Part shown: piece after piece, positions 8,565-15,838 of the stretch
How the letters are laid out: the number at the start of each line of letters is the position of its first letter
How positions within the stretch are numbered: position 1 is the first letter of the stretch
NCBI RefSeq assembly: GCF_009664835.1
Contig: NZ_CP045929.1
Coordinates: 4,092,001 to 4,156,000, forward strand
Source: Allosaccharopolyspora coralli
GTDB taxonomy: Bacteria; Actinomycetota; Actinomycetes; Mycobacteriales; Pseudonocardiaceae
DNA: 64,000 nucleotides
Direction: 5' to 3'
The notes under the pieces: model-generated
Database searches by the model: none
The model's input: only the letters and a program-made list of their open reading frames with translations
What the model was told of the DNA's origin: nothing
Translations under genes and position numbers: made by a program

Positions 8565-9560
8565 GTGACGAACTCCGGGGACCACCGGTGGCAGGGCTAC
8601 AGCCACCCCGAACTGTACGAGCAGATCCACCAGGGACCGGGCGCGGACGCCTCCACCGACCCGGTACGCCGCTGGTCCGAGTTGACCACGGCTCTCGCCG
8701 AGATCGACTCGGATCTGGCTTCCGCGCTGATCCGCGCGATGGACGGCTGGCAGGGCGAGGCCGCCGAGACCACTCGCAGCGGGTTGCGGCCGCTCGGCGA
8801 ATGGGCCGGTGAGGTTCAGGAAGCCGCGCGGGTCATGCGCGACCGCGCCGAGGAGCAGGCCGAGCACGTCGGCAAGGCCCGCGCGGAGATGCCACCGCCG
8901 GTTCGGCTCACCGCCGAGGATCCGGGCATGGCCGAGTCGCTGTTCACGCACCTGTTCAGTGGGCAGACCGACCGTGAAGCACAGGAGGCCGCGCAGGACG
9001 CCGCCGAACAGCGTGCCTTCGACGTAATGCGCACCTACGAGTCCTCGACGCGGGCGAACACCACGTCGCTCGCGTCGTTCGCGGCTCCACCGCAGGTCAC
9101 GGTGGACGCGCCGGCTGCTCGTCCGATGCCGGGCGGGGGCGTGGCGCAGCCTGCGGTCACGATCAACTGGGCGCCGTCGGTGCCTGCGACACCGCCGACC
9201 GGGCCCGGATCGGCGTTCGGGCCCAGCAGCGCGGCGGCTCGACTCGGGGGACTTCGGGCGGCGCCCGGCCTCGGCACGTCGGGCAGCTCCGGCTCCGGCT
9301 CGGGCTCGGGCCGTTCGGGCTCGGGTTCGGCGGGCGGCTCGGCAGCCGGCCGGGCGGGCTCAGGCGGCTCGGGTTCGGCGGGCGGCTCGGGTTCGGGCGG
9401 CTCCGGGAGGACGGCTTCCCGTGCGGCGCGCGACCAGAGTGGACACGACGACGAGCCGGAGACCGACTCGCCGGTCACCGAGGACAACGGCGAGGGTGGC
9501 GGGTTCTTCGATGCGCCGAGGACCTCGTCGCGGCCGGTGATCGGCGGCGAACCGGGCTGA
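8565..9560 (+). CDS. PPE-like type VII secretion protein with Gly/Ser-rich tail
   Basis: 331 residues. The N-terminal 150 residues are helical with a WQG turn (62-64), matching the position of WxG in PPE proteins. A linker leads to a Pro/Ala segment and then an extreme Gly/Ser run (roughly 243-285), ending in a charged tail with DDEPETDSP. This layout (helical targeting domain plus low-complexity C-terminus) is that of actinobacterial PPE-family proteins, although a canonical PPE tripeptide is not visible. Start GTG 8565 follows the previous stop by one nucleotide; its stop overlaps the ATG of the EspG-like gene. The repetitive sequence may be prone to slippage or assembly error. Confidence 0.65.
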   Translation: MTNSGDHRWQGYSHPELYEQIHQGPGADASTDPVRRWSELTTALAEIDSDLASALIRAMDGWQGEAAETTRSGLRPLGEWAGEVQEAARVMRDRAEEQAEHVGKARAEMPPPVRLTAEDPGMAESLFTHLFSGQTDREAQEAAQDAAEQRAFDVMRTYESSTRANTTSLASFAAPPQVTVDAPAARPMPGGGVAQPAVTINWAPSVPATPPTGPGSAFGPSSAAARLGGLRAAPGLGTSGSSGSGSGSGRSGSGSAGGSAAGRAGSGGSGSAGGSGSGGSGRTASRAARDQSGHDDEPETDSPVTEDNGEGGGFFDAPRTSSRPVIGGEPG

Positions 9561-10384
9561 TGATGCTCGACACCGCGACCGACCACCACCGGCCGGTCGA
9601 GCTCAGCGCGCTCGAACTCGACGTGGTGTGGGAACATCTGGCGCTCGGCACCCTGCCGCTCGTGATCAAAGTGCCTTCTCCCGGACGAACCCACCAGGAG
9701 CGCTCCGAGCTGGTGGAGACTGTGTGGAACGGGCTGTCCGCACGTGGCCTCGGAGATCGCGGCGGTCTGGACGCGGACCTCGAAGCGATGTTGCGGGTGC
9801 TCGCCGAGCCGCACCGTGAGGTGGACGGACGCCTGTGGCTCGGGCGTGGCGTGCGAGTACTCGCCGCGTCCGCACACGCCGAGGACGCGAACTTCGGCGT
9901 TCCGGCACCGGGCGCGGTGCTCGCTGTCAAGGACGGCGACGTGATCACGATGCGCGCGATCGCCGCGGCCGGTCTGGCGCGGGAGGCGACGGGTGTGTTG
10001 CCGCCGTTACCGGCAGGGTCGGGCGGTTCGGTGACGTTGCGCGGCGCCGACCTCGACGCGGCCGCCGCCGAGTCGGGGGACGACCCCGAGAGGTTGCGCT
10101 CCGCTCTGCGGGGGCGGGGGGTGCGGCCGGACGACGTCGAGACGTTGGCGCGGATGACCACCGAGGTGCGCGGACAGGGACAGTTCGGCGCTGCGCGGCG
10201 GGAACCGGGTGCGCGCCGAGTTCGGGCCGAGCGGGTGGTCGGCTTCTTCGATACGCCGCACGGTCGCTACCTGCAGATGCGCCGGGACTCGGCTTCGGGC
10301 GATCCGTGGTCGACGGTCGCTCCGGTGGACGCCCGCACCCTCATCAGCCACGTCGAAGCGCTCCACGCCGACCTCGAAGCGTGA
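9560..10384 (+). CDS. EspG-family ESX secretion-associated chaperone
   Basis: 274-residue cytoplasmic protein. EspG proteins bind PE/PPE heterodimers and deliver them to the ESX secretion machine. Features matching the family are the opening L.LDV.WE.L.LG.LP, a central W.GRG....ASA segment, and the C-terminal RVVGFFDTPHGRYLQMRR, where EspG proteins keep a (Y/F)F.T..GR(Y/V) motif. The ATG overlaps the stop of the PPE-like gene, so the three genes are translationally coupled. No ESX core genes (eccB, eccC, eccD, mycP) are in the window, so this is an orphan substrate-chaperone unit. Confidence 0.75.
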   Translation: MMLDTATDHHRPVELSALELDVVWEHLALGTLPLVIKVPSPGRTHQERSELVETVWNGLSARGLGDRGGLDADLEAMLRVLAEPHREVDGRLWLGRGVRVLAASAHAEDANFGVPAPGAVLAVKDGDVITMRAIAAAGLAREATGVLPPLPAGSGGSVTLRGADLDAAAAESGDDPERLRSALRGRGVRPDDVETLARMTTEVRGQGQFGAARREPGARRVRAERVVGFFDTPHGRYLQMRRDSASGDPWSTVAPVDARTLISHVEALHADLEA

Positions 10385-10457
10385 CCCCCGATCCGGCGAG
10401 GTGACAGCCTCGCTCCGCGAGACCACCGCCGTACCCAGATCATTCCCACAAAGCGCC

Positions 10458-10517
10458 TGTGGACAACTCCCCTCCCCTGTGGACAGCCAGGTGGCAAATT
10501 CGCGCGAATTTGCCACC
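10458..10517 (-). repeat. Palindrome plus DnaA-box-like element, copy 1 (reverse orientation)
   Basis: Perfect 28-bp palindrome at 10490-10517, half-site GGTGGCAAATTCGC. Three bases to its left is TGTGGACAG (10478-10486) and then TGTGGACAA (10458-10466), the reverse complement of TTGTCCACA, the exact actinobacterial DnaA box. Spacing between the two 9-mer starts is 20 bp. It lies between the EspG-like gene and glpD1, which converge here. Confidence 0.8.
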
Positions 10518-10523
10518 CTGCGG

Positions 10524-12032
10524 TCAGGGGGTGAGGGCGGCTTCGGCGGCGGCGTGGGCGCTGACGCGGGCCGCCGGGTCGAGGCCGATGCGGGTGCGCC
10601 GGTCGAGCAGGTCTGCGACGTCGAGCGCCCCTTCGCGCTCGACCGCGAACCGGAGCTCGCCCATGGTGTGCTCGGTCGCCGCCGAAATCCGTTGCCGATC
10701 GTCGAGCGCCAGCACCTCCACAGCTTCGGTGCCGTAGCGGCGCAGCAACCGCGTGGGCGCATCGACGCGGTCCAGCTCGGCGCGGCTCGCCGCTCCGACC
10801 ACGGGAAGCCGCCGTGTCCGGCATTCACCGACTGTCAGGCCCGCGCGCCGCACTCCGGCGTCGAGGGCGTCCTGAGCCATGCGGCGGTACGTCGTGAGCT
10901 TGCCGCCCACGACGGTGAGCAACCCGTCCGCGCCGACGATCACCTGGTGTTTGCGTGAGAGGTCCGAGGTCTCGTCGCTGCCGGTGTCCAGCAGCGGGCG
11001 CAGTCCCGAGTAGGTCCCGAGCACGTCCTGCCGGGTGAGCCGGCGCGCGAGGGCCCGGTTGATCGTGTCGAGCAGGAACGTGATCTCGGAGTCGGCCGGT
11101 TCGGGCTCGTCGGGAACGGGTCCGGGCGCGTCCTCGTCGGTGAGTCCCACGTACACACGGCCGTCCGGGACGGGCAACGCGAACACGTAGCGGCCGAAGT
11201 GCCCGGGCACCGGCACGGTCAGCCCTGCGGTCAGCCCCCCGAATGCTTCTTGTGAGACGACGAGGTGCGTCCCGCGCGACGGGCGCAGGCGCAGCCCGGA
11301 CGCCACGTCCGCGGCCCACACCCCGGTCGCGTTGACGACCAGGCGCGCGGACACGTCGATCTCGCGACCTGTGAGGGTGTCCGTCACCACCGCCCCACCG
11401 CCTGTGACCTGCGAAGCGGCCGCTCGAGTGAGGACTTTCGCGCCGTGGCCGGCGGCGGTGCGGGCCAGCGCGACCACGAGCCGGACGTCGTCGGTGAGCT
11501 GCCCGTCCCAGCCCATCAGTCCGCCGCGCAGTCCCTCGGCGCGGACGGTGGGCGCGTGGCGTGCGACTTCGGCACCAGTGACGCGGCGCGAGCGCGGCAG
11601 CGTGCGCGCGGAGGTGTGCGCGGCGGCGCGCAGTGCGTCACCGGCCAGGAATCCGGCGCGGGTGAGCAGCGCGTCCCGGGGCCTCACGGTGGCGTGCAGC
11701 GGAATGATCTGCGGCAGCGCCCGCACGAGATGCGGCGCGGTGTGGTCGATCAGGATGCCCCGCTCGACCGCGCTTTCGTGCGCGATACCGACCTGCCCGG
11801 ACGCCAGGTACCGGAGCCCGCCGTGCACGAGTTTCGAACTCCACCGGCTCGTGCCGAACGCGAGGTCGTGCTTCTCGGCGAGCACGACCGACAATCCGCG
11901 GGACGCGGCGTCGAGTGCGATGCCCGCACCGGTGACCCCGCCTCCGATCACGAGTACGTCGACGGGACCGGTCGCGGAGTCGAGCTCGTCGAGTTCGCGG
12001 CTGCGGCGGGCGGCGTTCAGTGCGGTGCTCAT
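10524..12032 (-). CDS. glpD: Glycerol-3-phosphate dehydrogenase, FAD-dependent (GlpD paralogue 1)
   Basis: Oxidises sn-glycerol 3-phosphate to dihydroxyacetone phosphate and passes electrons to the respiratory quinone pool at the membrane. The 502-residue protein has the FAD-binding motif VLVIGGGVTGAGIALDAASR (about 26-45), SSKLVHGGLRYL (the GlpD signature), NATGVWAADVA, and YVGLTDEDAPG in the dehydrogenase core. It is shorter than the paralogue at 15839. Start is ATG 12032, whose ATGA overlaps the stop of the upstream TetR gene, so expression is coupled. Same arrangement as Rv2249c-Rv2250c of M. tuberculosis. A role in phospholipid or ether-lipid precursor balance rather than glycerol growth is an inference from context. 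Confidence 0.9.
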   Translation of the reverse strand: MSTALNAARRSRELDELDSATGPVDVLVIGGGVTGAGIALDAASRGLSVVLAEKHDLAFGTSRWSSKLVHGGLRYLASGQVGIAHESAVERGILIDHTAPHLVRALPQIIPLHATVRPRDALLTRAGFLAGDALRAAAHTSARTLPRSRRVTGAEVARHAPTVRAEGLRGGLMGWDGQLTDDVRLVVALARTAAGHGAKVLTRAAASQVTGGGAVVTDTLTGREIDVSARLVVNATGVWAADVASGLRLRPSRGTHLVVSQEAFGGLTAGLTVPVPGHFGRYVFALPVPDGRVYVGLTDEDAPGPVPDEPEPADSEITFLLDTINRALARRLTRQDVLGTYSGLRPLLDTGSDETSDLSRKHQVIVGADGLLTVVGGKLTTYRRMAQDALDAGVRRAGLTVGECRTRRLPVVGAASRAELDRVDAPTRLLRRYGTEAVEVLALDDRQRISAATEHTMGELRFAVEREGALDVADLLDRRTRIGLDPAARVSAHAAAEAALTP

Positions 12033-12634
12033 GAGGCGAGGTACCTGTCGATCAGCTCGGACAGTTCGGTGTCCAGAGCGGGGATGTCGGTTTCGGTGAC
12101 GAAGACGCGGCCGCTGAGCGCGAACGACCGGGCGGTGAGCATCACGGCGCGCGCGAGCATGCCCGCGTCGGCGTCGCGGATCGAGCCGTCGGCCTGGCCA
12201 GCGCGGATGCCCTCCTCGACGAGGTCGAGCTGGGCCACGGCGCTCGTCCCCTGTCGTTGGAACAGGTACGGGAGCAAGAAATCCGGGTCGACGTCGATGA
12301 TCTTGCGGAACAGCGGATGAGTGCGCACCGCGCCGACCACGCGCACCGTGGTGCCCACCACCGCCTCGCGGCCCGTCCCGACCCGCTCCACCACGTCGTC
12401 GGTGAGCGTCGCGAACTCCCGGGTGACGAGCGCGGCGGCGACCGCGCGCACGTTGGGCCAGCGCCGGTAGAGGGTCGCGCGGGAGACGTCGGCGCGGCGG
12501 GCGATGTCGGCCATGTTCAGCCGGCTCATCCCGACCGCGAGCAGCAACTCGTAGGCGGCGTCGAGGATGCGCTCCTCGGGGATCGCGTTGGCGGCCCGAG
12601 CCTCCCCCTCGTGATTGCGTCGCTGCGACACCAT
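12029..12634 (-). CDS. TetR family transcriptional regulator
   Basis: 201 residues with an N-terminal helix-turn-helix (ILDAAYELLLAVGMSRLNMA then DIARRADVSRATLYRRWPN, about 21-62) typical of TetR. The ligand domain contains HPLFRKIIDVDPDFLLPYLF. It is transcribed divergently from the flavoprotein gene at 12677 and upstream of glpD1, so it most likely controls both arms. The start ATG 12634 appears leaderless: TACACT (12647 down to 12642) is 7 nt upstream. The frame runs further upstream but only into the divergent gene. Confidence 0.88.
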   Translation of the reverse strand: MVSQRRNHEGEARAANAIPEERILDAAYELLLAVGMSRLNMADIARRADVSRATLYRRWPNVRAVAAALVTREFATLTDDVVERVGTGREAVVGTTVRVVGAVRTHPLFRKIIDVDPDFLLPYLFQRQGTSAVAQLDLVEEGIRAGQADGSIRDADAGMLARAVMLTARSFALSGRVFVTETDIPALDTELSELIDRYLAS

Positions 12635-12676
12635 GTGTAAAAGTGTAGCATCTCTCTGAACTGCCGAGGAGCGTCC
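12635..12676. promoter_or_regulatory. Divergent promoter/operator between TetR-glpD1 and flavoprotein-lipid kinase operons
   Basis: A 42-bp region holds, on the minus strand, TACACT 7 nt before the TetR start, and on the plus strand TAGCAT (12646-12651) as a candidate -10 for the flavoprotein. The two overlap within GTGTA-AAA-GTGTA direct repeats (12635-12647), a plausible operator. GAGGAG just before 12677 is the ribosome site for the plus-strand gene. Confidence 0.5.
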
Positions 12677-14281
12677 GTGACCGAGTACGACCTGTCCAAC
12701 GTCGAACGCCACCCCTACCTGTGGGGCAACCTCGAGACCCCCGGCCACCTGCCCGACGCCGCGAAAGACGCGCTGGCCGCACTCGGCGCCACGCCGCCGG
12801 CCCCGCCGGTCCCCGTACCGGACGCGACGCTGCCGGTGACTGAGCTCCCCGAGGCGGTCACCTCCGCGCTGAGGACCGCACTCGGCTCCGAGCACGTCAG
12901 CACCGAGCACGACACGCGCGTCGGCCACACCCGCGGCTTCTCGACACCCGACCTGGTGAAGCTGCGCAGCGGCGACGCATCCGACGCGCCCGACGCGGTC
13001 GTGCATCCCGGTTCGCACGACGAGGTCGTGCACGTCCTCGACATCTGCAGCGAGCACCGCGTCGCGGTCGTGCCCTACTCGGGCGGCACGTCGGTCGTCG
13101 GCGGCCTCGCGCCGGAGCGAGGCTCCTTCGCCGGAGTCGTGGCGCTCGACACGAACCGGCTCGACCAGCTCGTGAGCGTCGACGACGTCTCGCGAACCGC
13201 CGTGCTGCAGACCGGCACCCGGGGCGTGACGGCGGAAAGGCTCCTCGCCGAGCGCGGCTACACACTCGGACACTTCCCGCAGTCCTACGAGATGGCGACC
13301 ATCGGCGGGTACGCCGCCGCCCGCTCCGCGGGCCAGTCCTCCGCCGGGTACGGACGCTTCGACGAGATGGTCGAGGGACTCACCGTCGCCACTCCGCGCG
13401 GCACGATCACGCTGGGCACAGCGCCGCAGTCCGCGGCGGGCCCGGATCTGCGGCAACTCGTCCTCGGGTCGGAAGGCGCGTTCGGCGTGATCACCTCGGT
13501 GACCGTCCGGATCCACCCGGCGCCGCAGCAGCGCGTGTTCGAAGGCTGGAAGTTCGACTCGTTCGCCGACGGGGCCGTCGCGCTGCGCGCGCTCGCCCAG
13601 GACGGCCCGCTGCCCACGGTGCTGCGCCTGTCCGACGAGGTCGAAACGGCCGTGAACCTCTCCGATCCGGACGCGGCGCTCGGCAGCGGCGAGTCCGGCG
13701 GATGCCTGGTCGTCACGGGCTACGAAGGCACCGACGCGCAGGTCGCGCGAACCCGTGAGGGCGCCTCCGCCGTGCTCCGGAAACTCGGCGGCGTCTGCCA
13801 GGGCGAGCAGCCCGGCGAGGCGTGGCGCACCGGCCGGTTCCGTGGCCCGTACCTACGCGACTCGCTGTTCGACTCCGGCGCGCTGGTGGAAACGCTGGAG
13901 ACGGCCACATACTGGGCGAACCTCGACACGCTCAAGACGGCGGTCACCGACGCGGTGCAGGCCGCGCTGAACGACCAGGGCTCACCCAACCTCGTCATGT
14001 GCCACATCAGCCATGTCTACGAGTCTGGTGCGTCGCTGTACTTCACCGTCGTCACCAAACAACTCGACGACCCCGTCGCGCAGTGGGCGAAAGCCAAGGC
14101 GGCGGCCAACGCGGCGATCAGGGACTGTGGCGCGACCATTTCCCACCACCACGGCGTCGGCACCGATCACCGCGAGGCGCTCGCGCTCGAACTCGGGCCG
14201 ATCGCGGTGGACGTGCTGCGGGCCGTCAAGAGCAGCGTCGACCCGGCCGGGATCCTCAACCCCGGCGTGCTGATCGGCTGA
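12677..14281 (+). CDS. FAD-binding oxidase, alkyl-dihydroxyacetonephosphate synthase-like
   Basis: 534-residue flavoprotein of the vanillyl-alcohol oxidase fold. N-terminal FAD domain contains VVPYSGGTSVVGGL (about 131-145), followed by GHFPQSYEMATIGGYAAARSAGQSSAGYG, the FAD-contacting stretch of AGPS-type enzymes. The C-terminal cap has SHHHGVGTDHR (about 490-500), the histidine run characteristic of alkyl-DHAP synthases. Such enzymes exchange an acyl for an alkyl chain on DHAP, starting ether lipid synthesis; bacterial homologues (such as Rv2251) are mostly uncharacterised, so the true reaction is uncertain. GTG start with GAGGAG upstream. Probably in an operon with the lipid kinase 5 bp downstream. 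Confidence 0.8.
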   Translation: MTEYDLSNVERHPYLWGNLETPGHLPDAAKDALAALGATPPAPPVPVPDATLPVTELPEAVTSALRTALGSEHVSTEHDTRVGHTRGFSTPDLVKLRSGDASDAPDAVVHPGSHDEVVHVLDICSEHRVAVVPYSGGTSVVGGLAPERGSFAGVVALDTNRLDQLVSVDDVSRTAVLQTGTRGVTAERLLAERGYTLGHFPQSYEMATIGGYAAARSAGQSSAGYGRFDEMVEGLTVATPRGTITLGTAPQSAAGPDLRQLVLGSEGAFGVITSVTVRIHPAPQQRVFEGWKFDSFADGAVALRALAQDGPLPTVLRLSDEVETAVNLSDPDAALGSGESGGCLVVTGYEGTDAQVARTREGASAVLRKLGGVCQGEQPGEAWRTGRFRGPYLRDSLFDSGALVETLETATYWANLDTLKTAVTDAVQAALNDQGSPNLVMCHISHVYESGASLYFTVVTKQLDDPVAQWAKAKAAANAAIRDCGATISHHHGVGTDHREALALELGPIAVDVLRAVKSSVDPAGILNPGVLIG

Positions 14282-14286
14282 GGCCG

Positions 14287-15156
14287 GTGCCCACGTACAC
14301 GGCGTTGATCAACCCGGTCGCGGGTGGCGGGCACGCGCTGCGCGTGTGGCGGCCGGTCGCCGACCTGCTCGCCTCGCGAGGCGTCGAGGTCTCCGAGGTA
14401 CGCACCCGAAGCGCACAGCACTCCATCGACACCGCCGCCGACCGCGCACAGCGCGGCGAGACGGTGATCGCCGTTGGCGGCGACGGCCTCGTCCGCGACG
14501 TCGCCGCCGGAGTGTTCGGGTCCGGGAGCGCGATGGCGATCGTGCCCGCAGGCCGCGGAAACGACCTCGCCCGCAAGCTCGACCTGCCGACCACGACCGG
14601 GGCGCTCGCCGCGATGCTGGAGACGGGTGGCACCCGGCGCGTCGACGTGATCGAGGCGGCCGGACAGGTCGTACTCGGCAACGTCTACGTGGGAATCGAC
14701 TCGGTGGCGACCGAGGCCATCAACAACACACGCTGGCTGCCCGGCCGCCTCGTGTACCGGCTCGCGCCCGTCGGTGCGATCTTGCGCTGGCAACCGCCGG
14801 AGTTCCGGCTCAGCACCCCGGAGTGGTCGCTGAAGCGCACGCTGCACCAGGTGGTCGTCGCGAACTCGGGGCGTTACGGCTACGGACTGAACATCGTCCC
14901 GTCTGCACGGATGGACGACGGGACGCTCGACGTGCTCACCGTCGGGAACGCCCCGAAACGCAAGGTCGTCCGGTTCATCAACAGGGCGAAGACCGGGCGG
15001 CATGTCGACTCCGAGGAGGTCGAGGTGCGCACGACGACGGAGATCACGCTGGACGCAGACTCCGCCGTGCCGGTCCATGCCGACGGCGACTACCTCGCCG
15101 ACCTCCCCGTCACCATCCGACTGCGCCCCGCCGCCCTCGACCTCGTCGTTCCGTAA
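14287..15156 (+). CDS. Diacylglycerol kinase-family lipid kinase
   Basis: 289 residues. The nucleotide-binding pattern of the DAGK/NAD-kinase fold is clear: LINPVAGGG (7-15), [14 protein letters not shown] (GGDG loop, about 60-73) and [14 protein letters not shown] (about 84-97). The C-terminal domain has [19 protein letters not shown] and ends in the beta-sandwich. It likely phosphorylates diacylglycerol or a related lipid at the membrane; the syntenic M. tuberculosis Rv2252 is a diacylglycerol kinase linked to phosphatidylinositol mannoside precursors. The GTG start is 5 nt after the flavoprotein stop. A perfect-arm hairpin repeat begins immediately after its stop. Confidence 0.87.
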   Translation: MPTYTALINPVAGGGHALRVWRPVADLLASRGVEVSEVRTRSAQHSIDTAADRAQRGETVIAVGGDGLVRDVAAGVFGSGSAMAIVPAGRGNDLARKLDLPTTTGALAAMLETGGTRRVDVIEAAGQVVLGNVYVGIDSVATEAINNTRWLPGRLVYRLAPVGAILRWQPPEFRLSTPEWSLKRTLHQVVVANSGRYGYGLNIVPSARMDDGTLDVLTVGNAPKRKVVRFINRAKTGRHVDSEEVEVRTTTEITLDADSAVPVHADGDYLADLPVTIRLRPAALDLVVP

Positions 15157-15162
15157 CGTGAG

Positions 15163-15209
15163 GCGAACGGCACTTTCGCCTCACGAGACGAGGCGAAAGT
15201 GCCGTTCGC
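15163..15209. repeat. Perfect hairpin of the GCGAACGGCAC family
   Basis: Arms of 20 bp, GCGAACGGCACTTTCGCCTC (15163-15182) and its exact complement (15190-15209), flank a 7-nt loop ACGAGAC. A second, exclusive pairing of CGTGAGGCGAA with TTCGCCTCACG is also possible. It follows the lipid kinase stop by 6 nt, consistent with terminator function. Confidence 0.85.
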
Positions 15210-15217
15210 TCCAACTG

Positions 15218-15406
15218 ATGTGGCAGGAAGCAAGCGACTGGAACGGCTCGCCGCTGAGGACGCCACCCGTCGGAGCCGTCGCAGTGCGAGAGCTCGCGGC
15301 CGTCTCCCGCAGGGCCGACAACCCCGCCTTACTGGGCGCCCCCGACCTCGACGTGGACACCGCGACGTTGCTACAGGACTTGGACGCCGAACGAGCCGAC
15401 CGATGA
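15218..15406 (+). CDS. Antitoxin remnant of a VapBC-type locus
   Basis: 62 codons from ATG 15218 to a TGA that overlaps the ATG of the decayed PIN-domain gene. The C-terminal half ([20 protein letters not shown] and then [12 protein letters not shown]) resembles the toxin-binding tail of VapB/Phd-type antitoxins. The N-terminal half ([19 protein letters not shown]) has no recognisable DNA-binding domain. It may be truncated by the repeat just upstream. Since the toxin partner is broken, the pair is probably non-functional. Confidence 0.4.
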   Translation: MWQEASDWNGSPLRTPPVGAVAVRELAAVSRRADNPALLGAPDLDVDTATLLQDLDAERADR

Positions 15407-15778
15407 TCGTCGTCGATGCCTCGGCCGCGTTGTCGGCACTGCTCAACGCAGGCTCGGCAGGAAAGCGTTCATTCACCAACAGCTACACGTGCCTCACCTG
15501 ATCGACCCCGAACTCGCGAGCAGCCTGCGTCGCAGAGTCTCCGCCGATCAGGTTGACGCGCGAGCGGCCTGGAACACCTCCGCGTGTGGCAACGGATGGG
15601 GTCACGCGCTACGGAATGTTCTCCCTGCTCCACCGGGTGTGGGAACTCCGGCAGAACATCTCCGCCTACGACGCTTCCTACGTGGCCCTGGCCGAGTTCC
15701 TCGATTGCGATCTCGTCACCGCCGACGCAAGGCTCGCCCGCACTCCCGGCACCCGTTGCACCGTCGTACCCCACTGAT
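15403..15778 (+). pseudogene. VapC-type PIN-domain toxin, frameshifted
   Basis: The start [14 protein letters not shown] carries the PIN-domain N-terminal Asp, and the end DASYVALAEFLDCDLVTADARLARTPG carries the other PIN acidic residues, but the reading frame breaks three times. From frame 1 (15403) it moves near 15450 to the frame reading AFIHQQLHVPHLIDPELASS, near 15560 to a frame reading LEHLRVWQRMG, and near 15600 back to VTRYGMFSLLHRVWEL. Rejoined, it gives a complete VapC-like ribonuclease of about 125 residues. All shifts go in the same direction, each by one base. Three errors in 200 bp suggest decay rather than one sequencing mistake. Confidence 0.75.
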
Positions 15779-15786
15779 TTCACGGG

Positions 15787-15833
15787 GCGAACGGCACTTT
15801 CGCCTCACCACACGAGGCGAAAGTGCCGTTCGC
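15787..15833. repeat. Perfect hairpin of the GCGAACGGCAC family
   Basis: The same 20-bp arms as at 15163 (15787-15806 and 15814-15833) with loop ACCACAC. It separates the converging ends of the VapC remnant and glpD2, 6 bp from the glpD2 stop, so it may terminate transcription from both sides. Confidence 0.85.
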
Positions 15834-15838
15834 GCCGG

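Noticed and set aside
12033..12782. N-terminal extension of glpD1 frame to 12782
   Set aside because: It would run antisense-like across TetR in another frame; the ATGA overlap at 12032 and the conserved FAD motif 25 residues later define the start.
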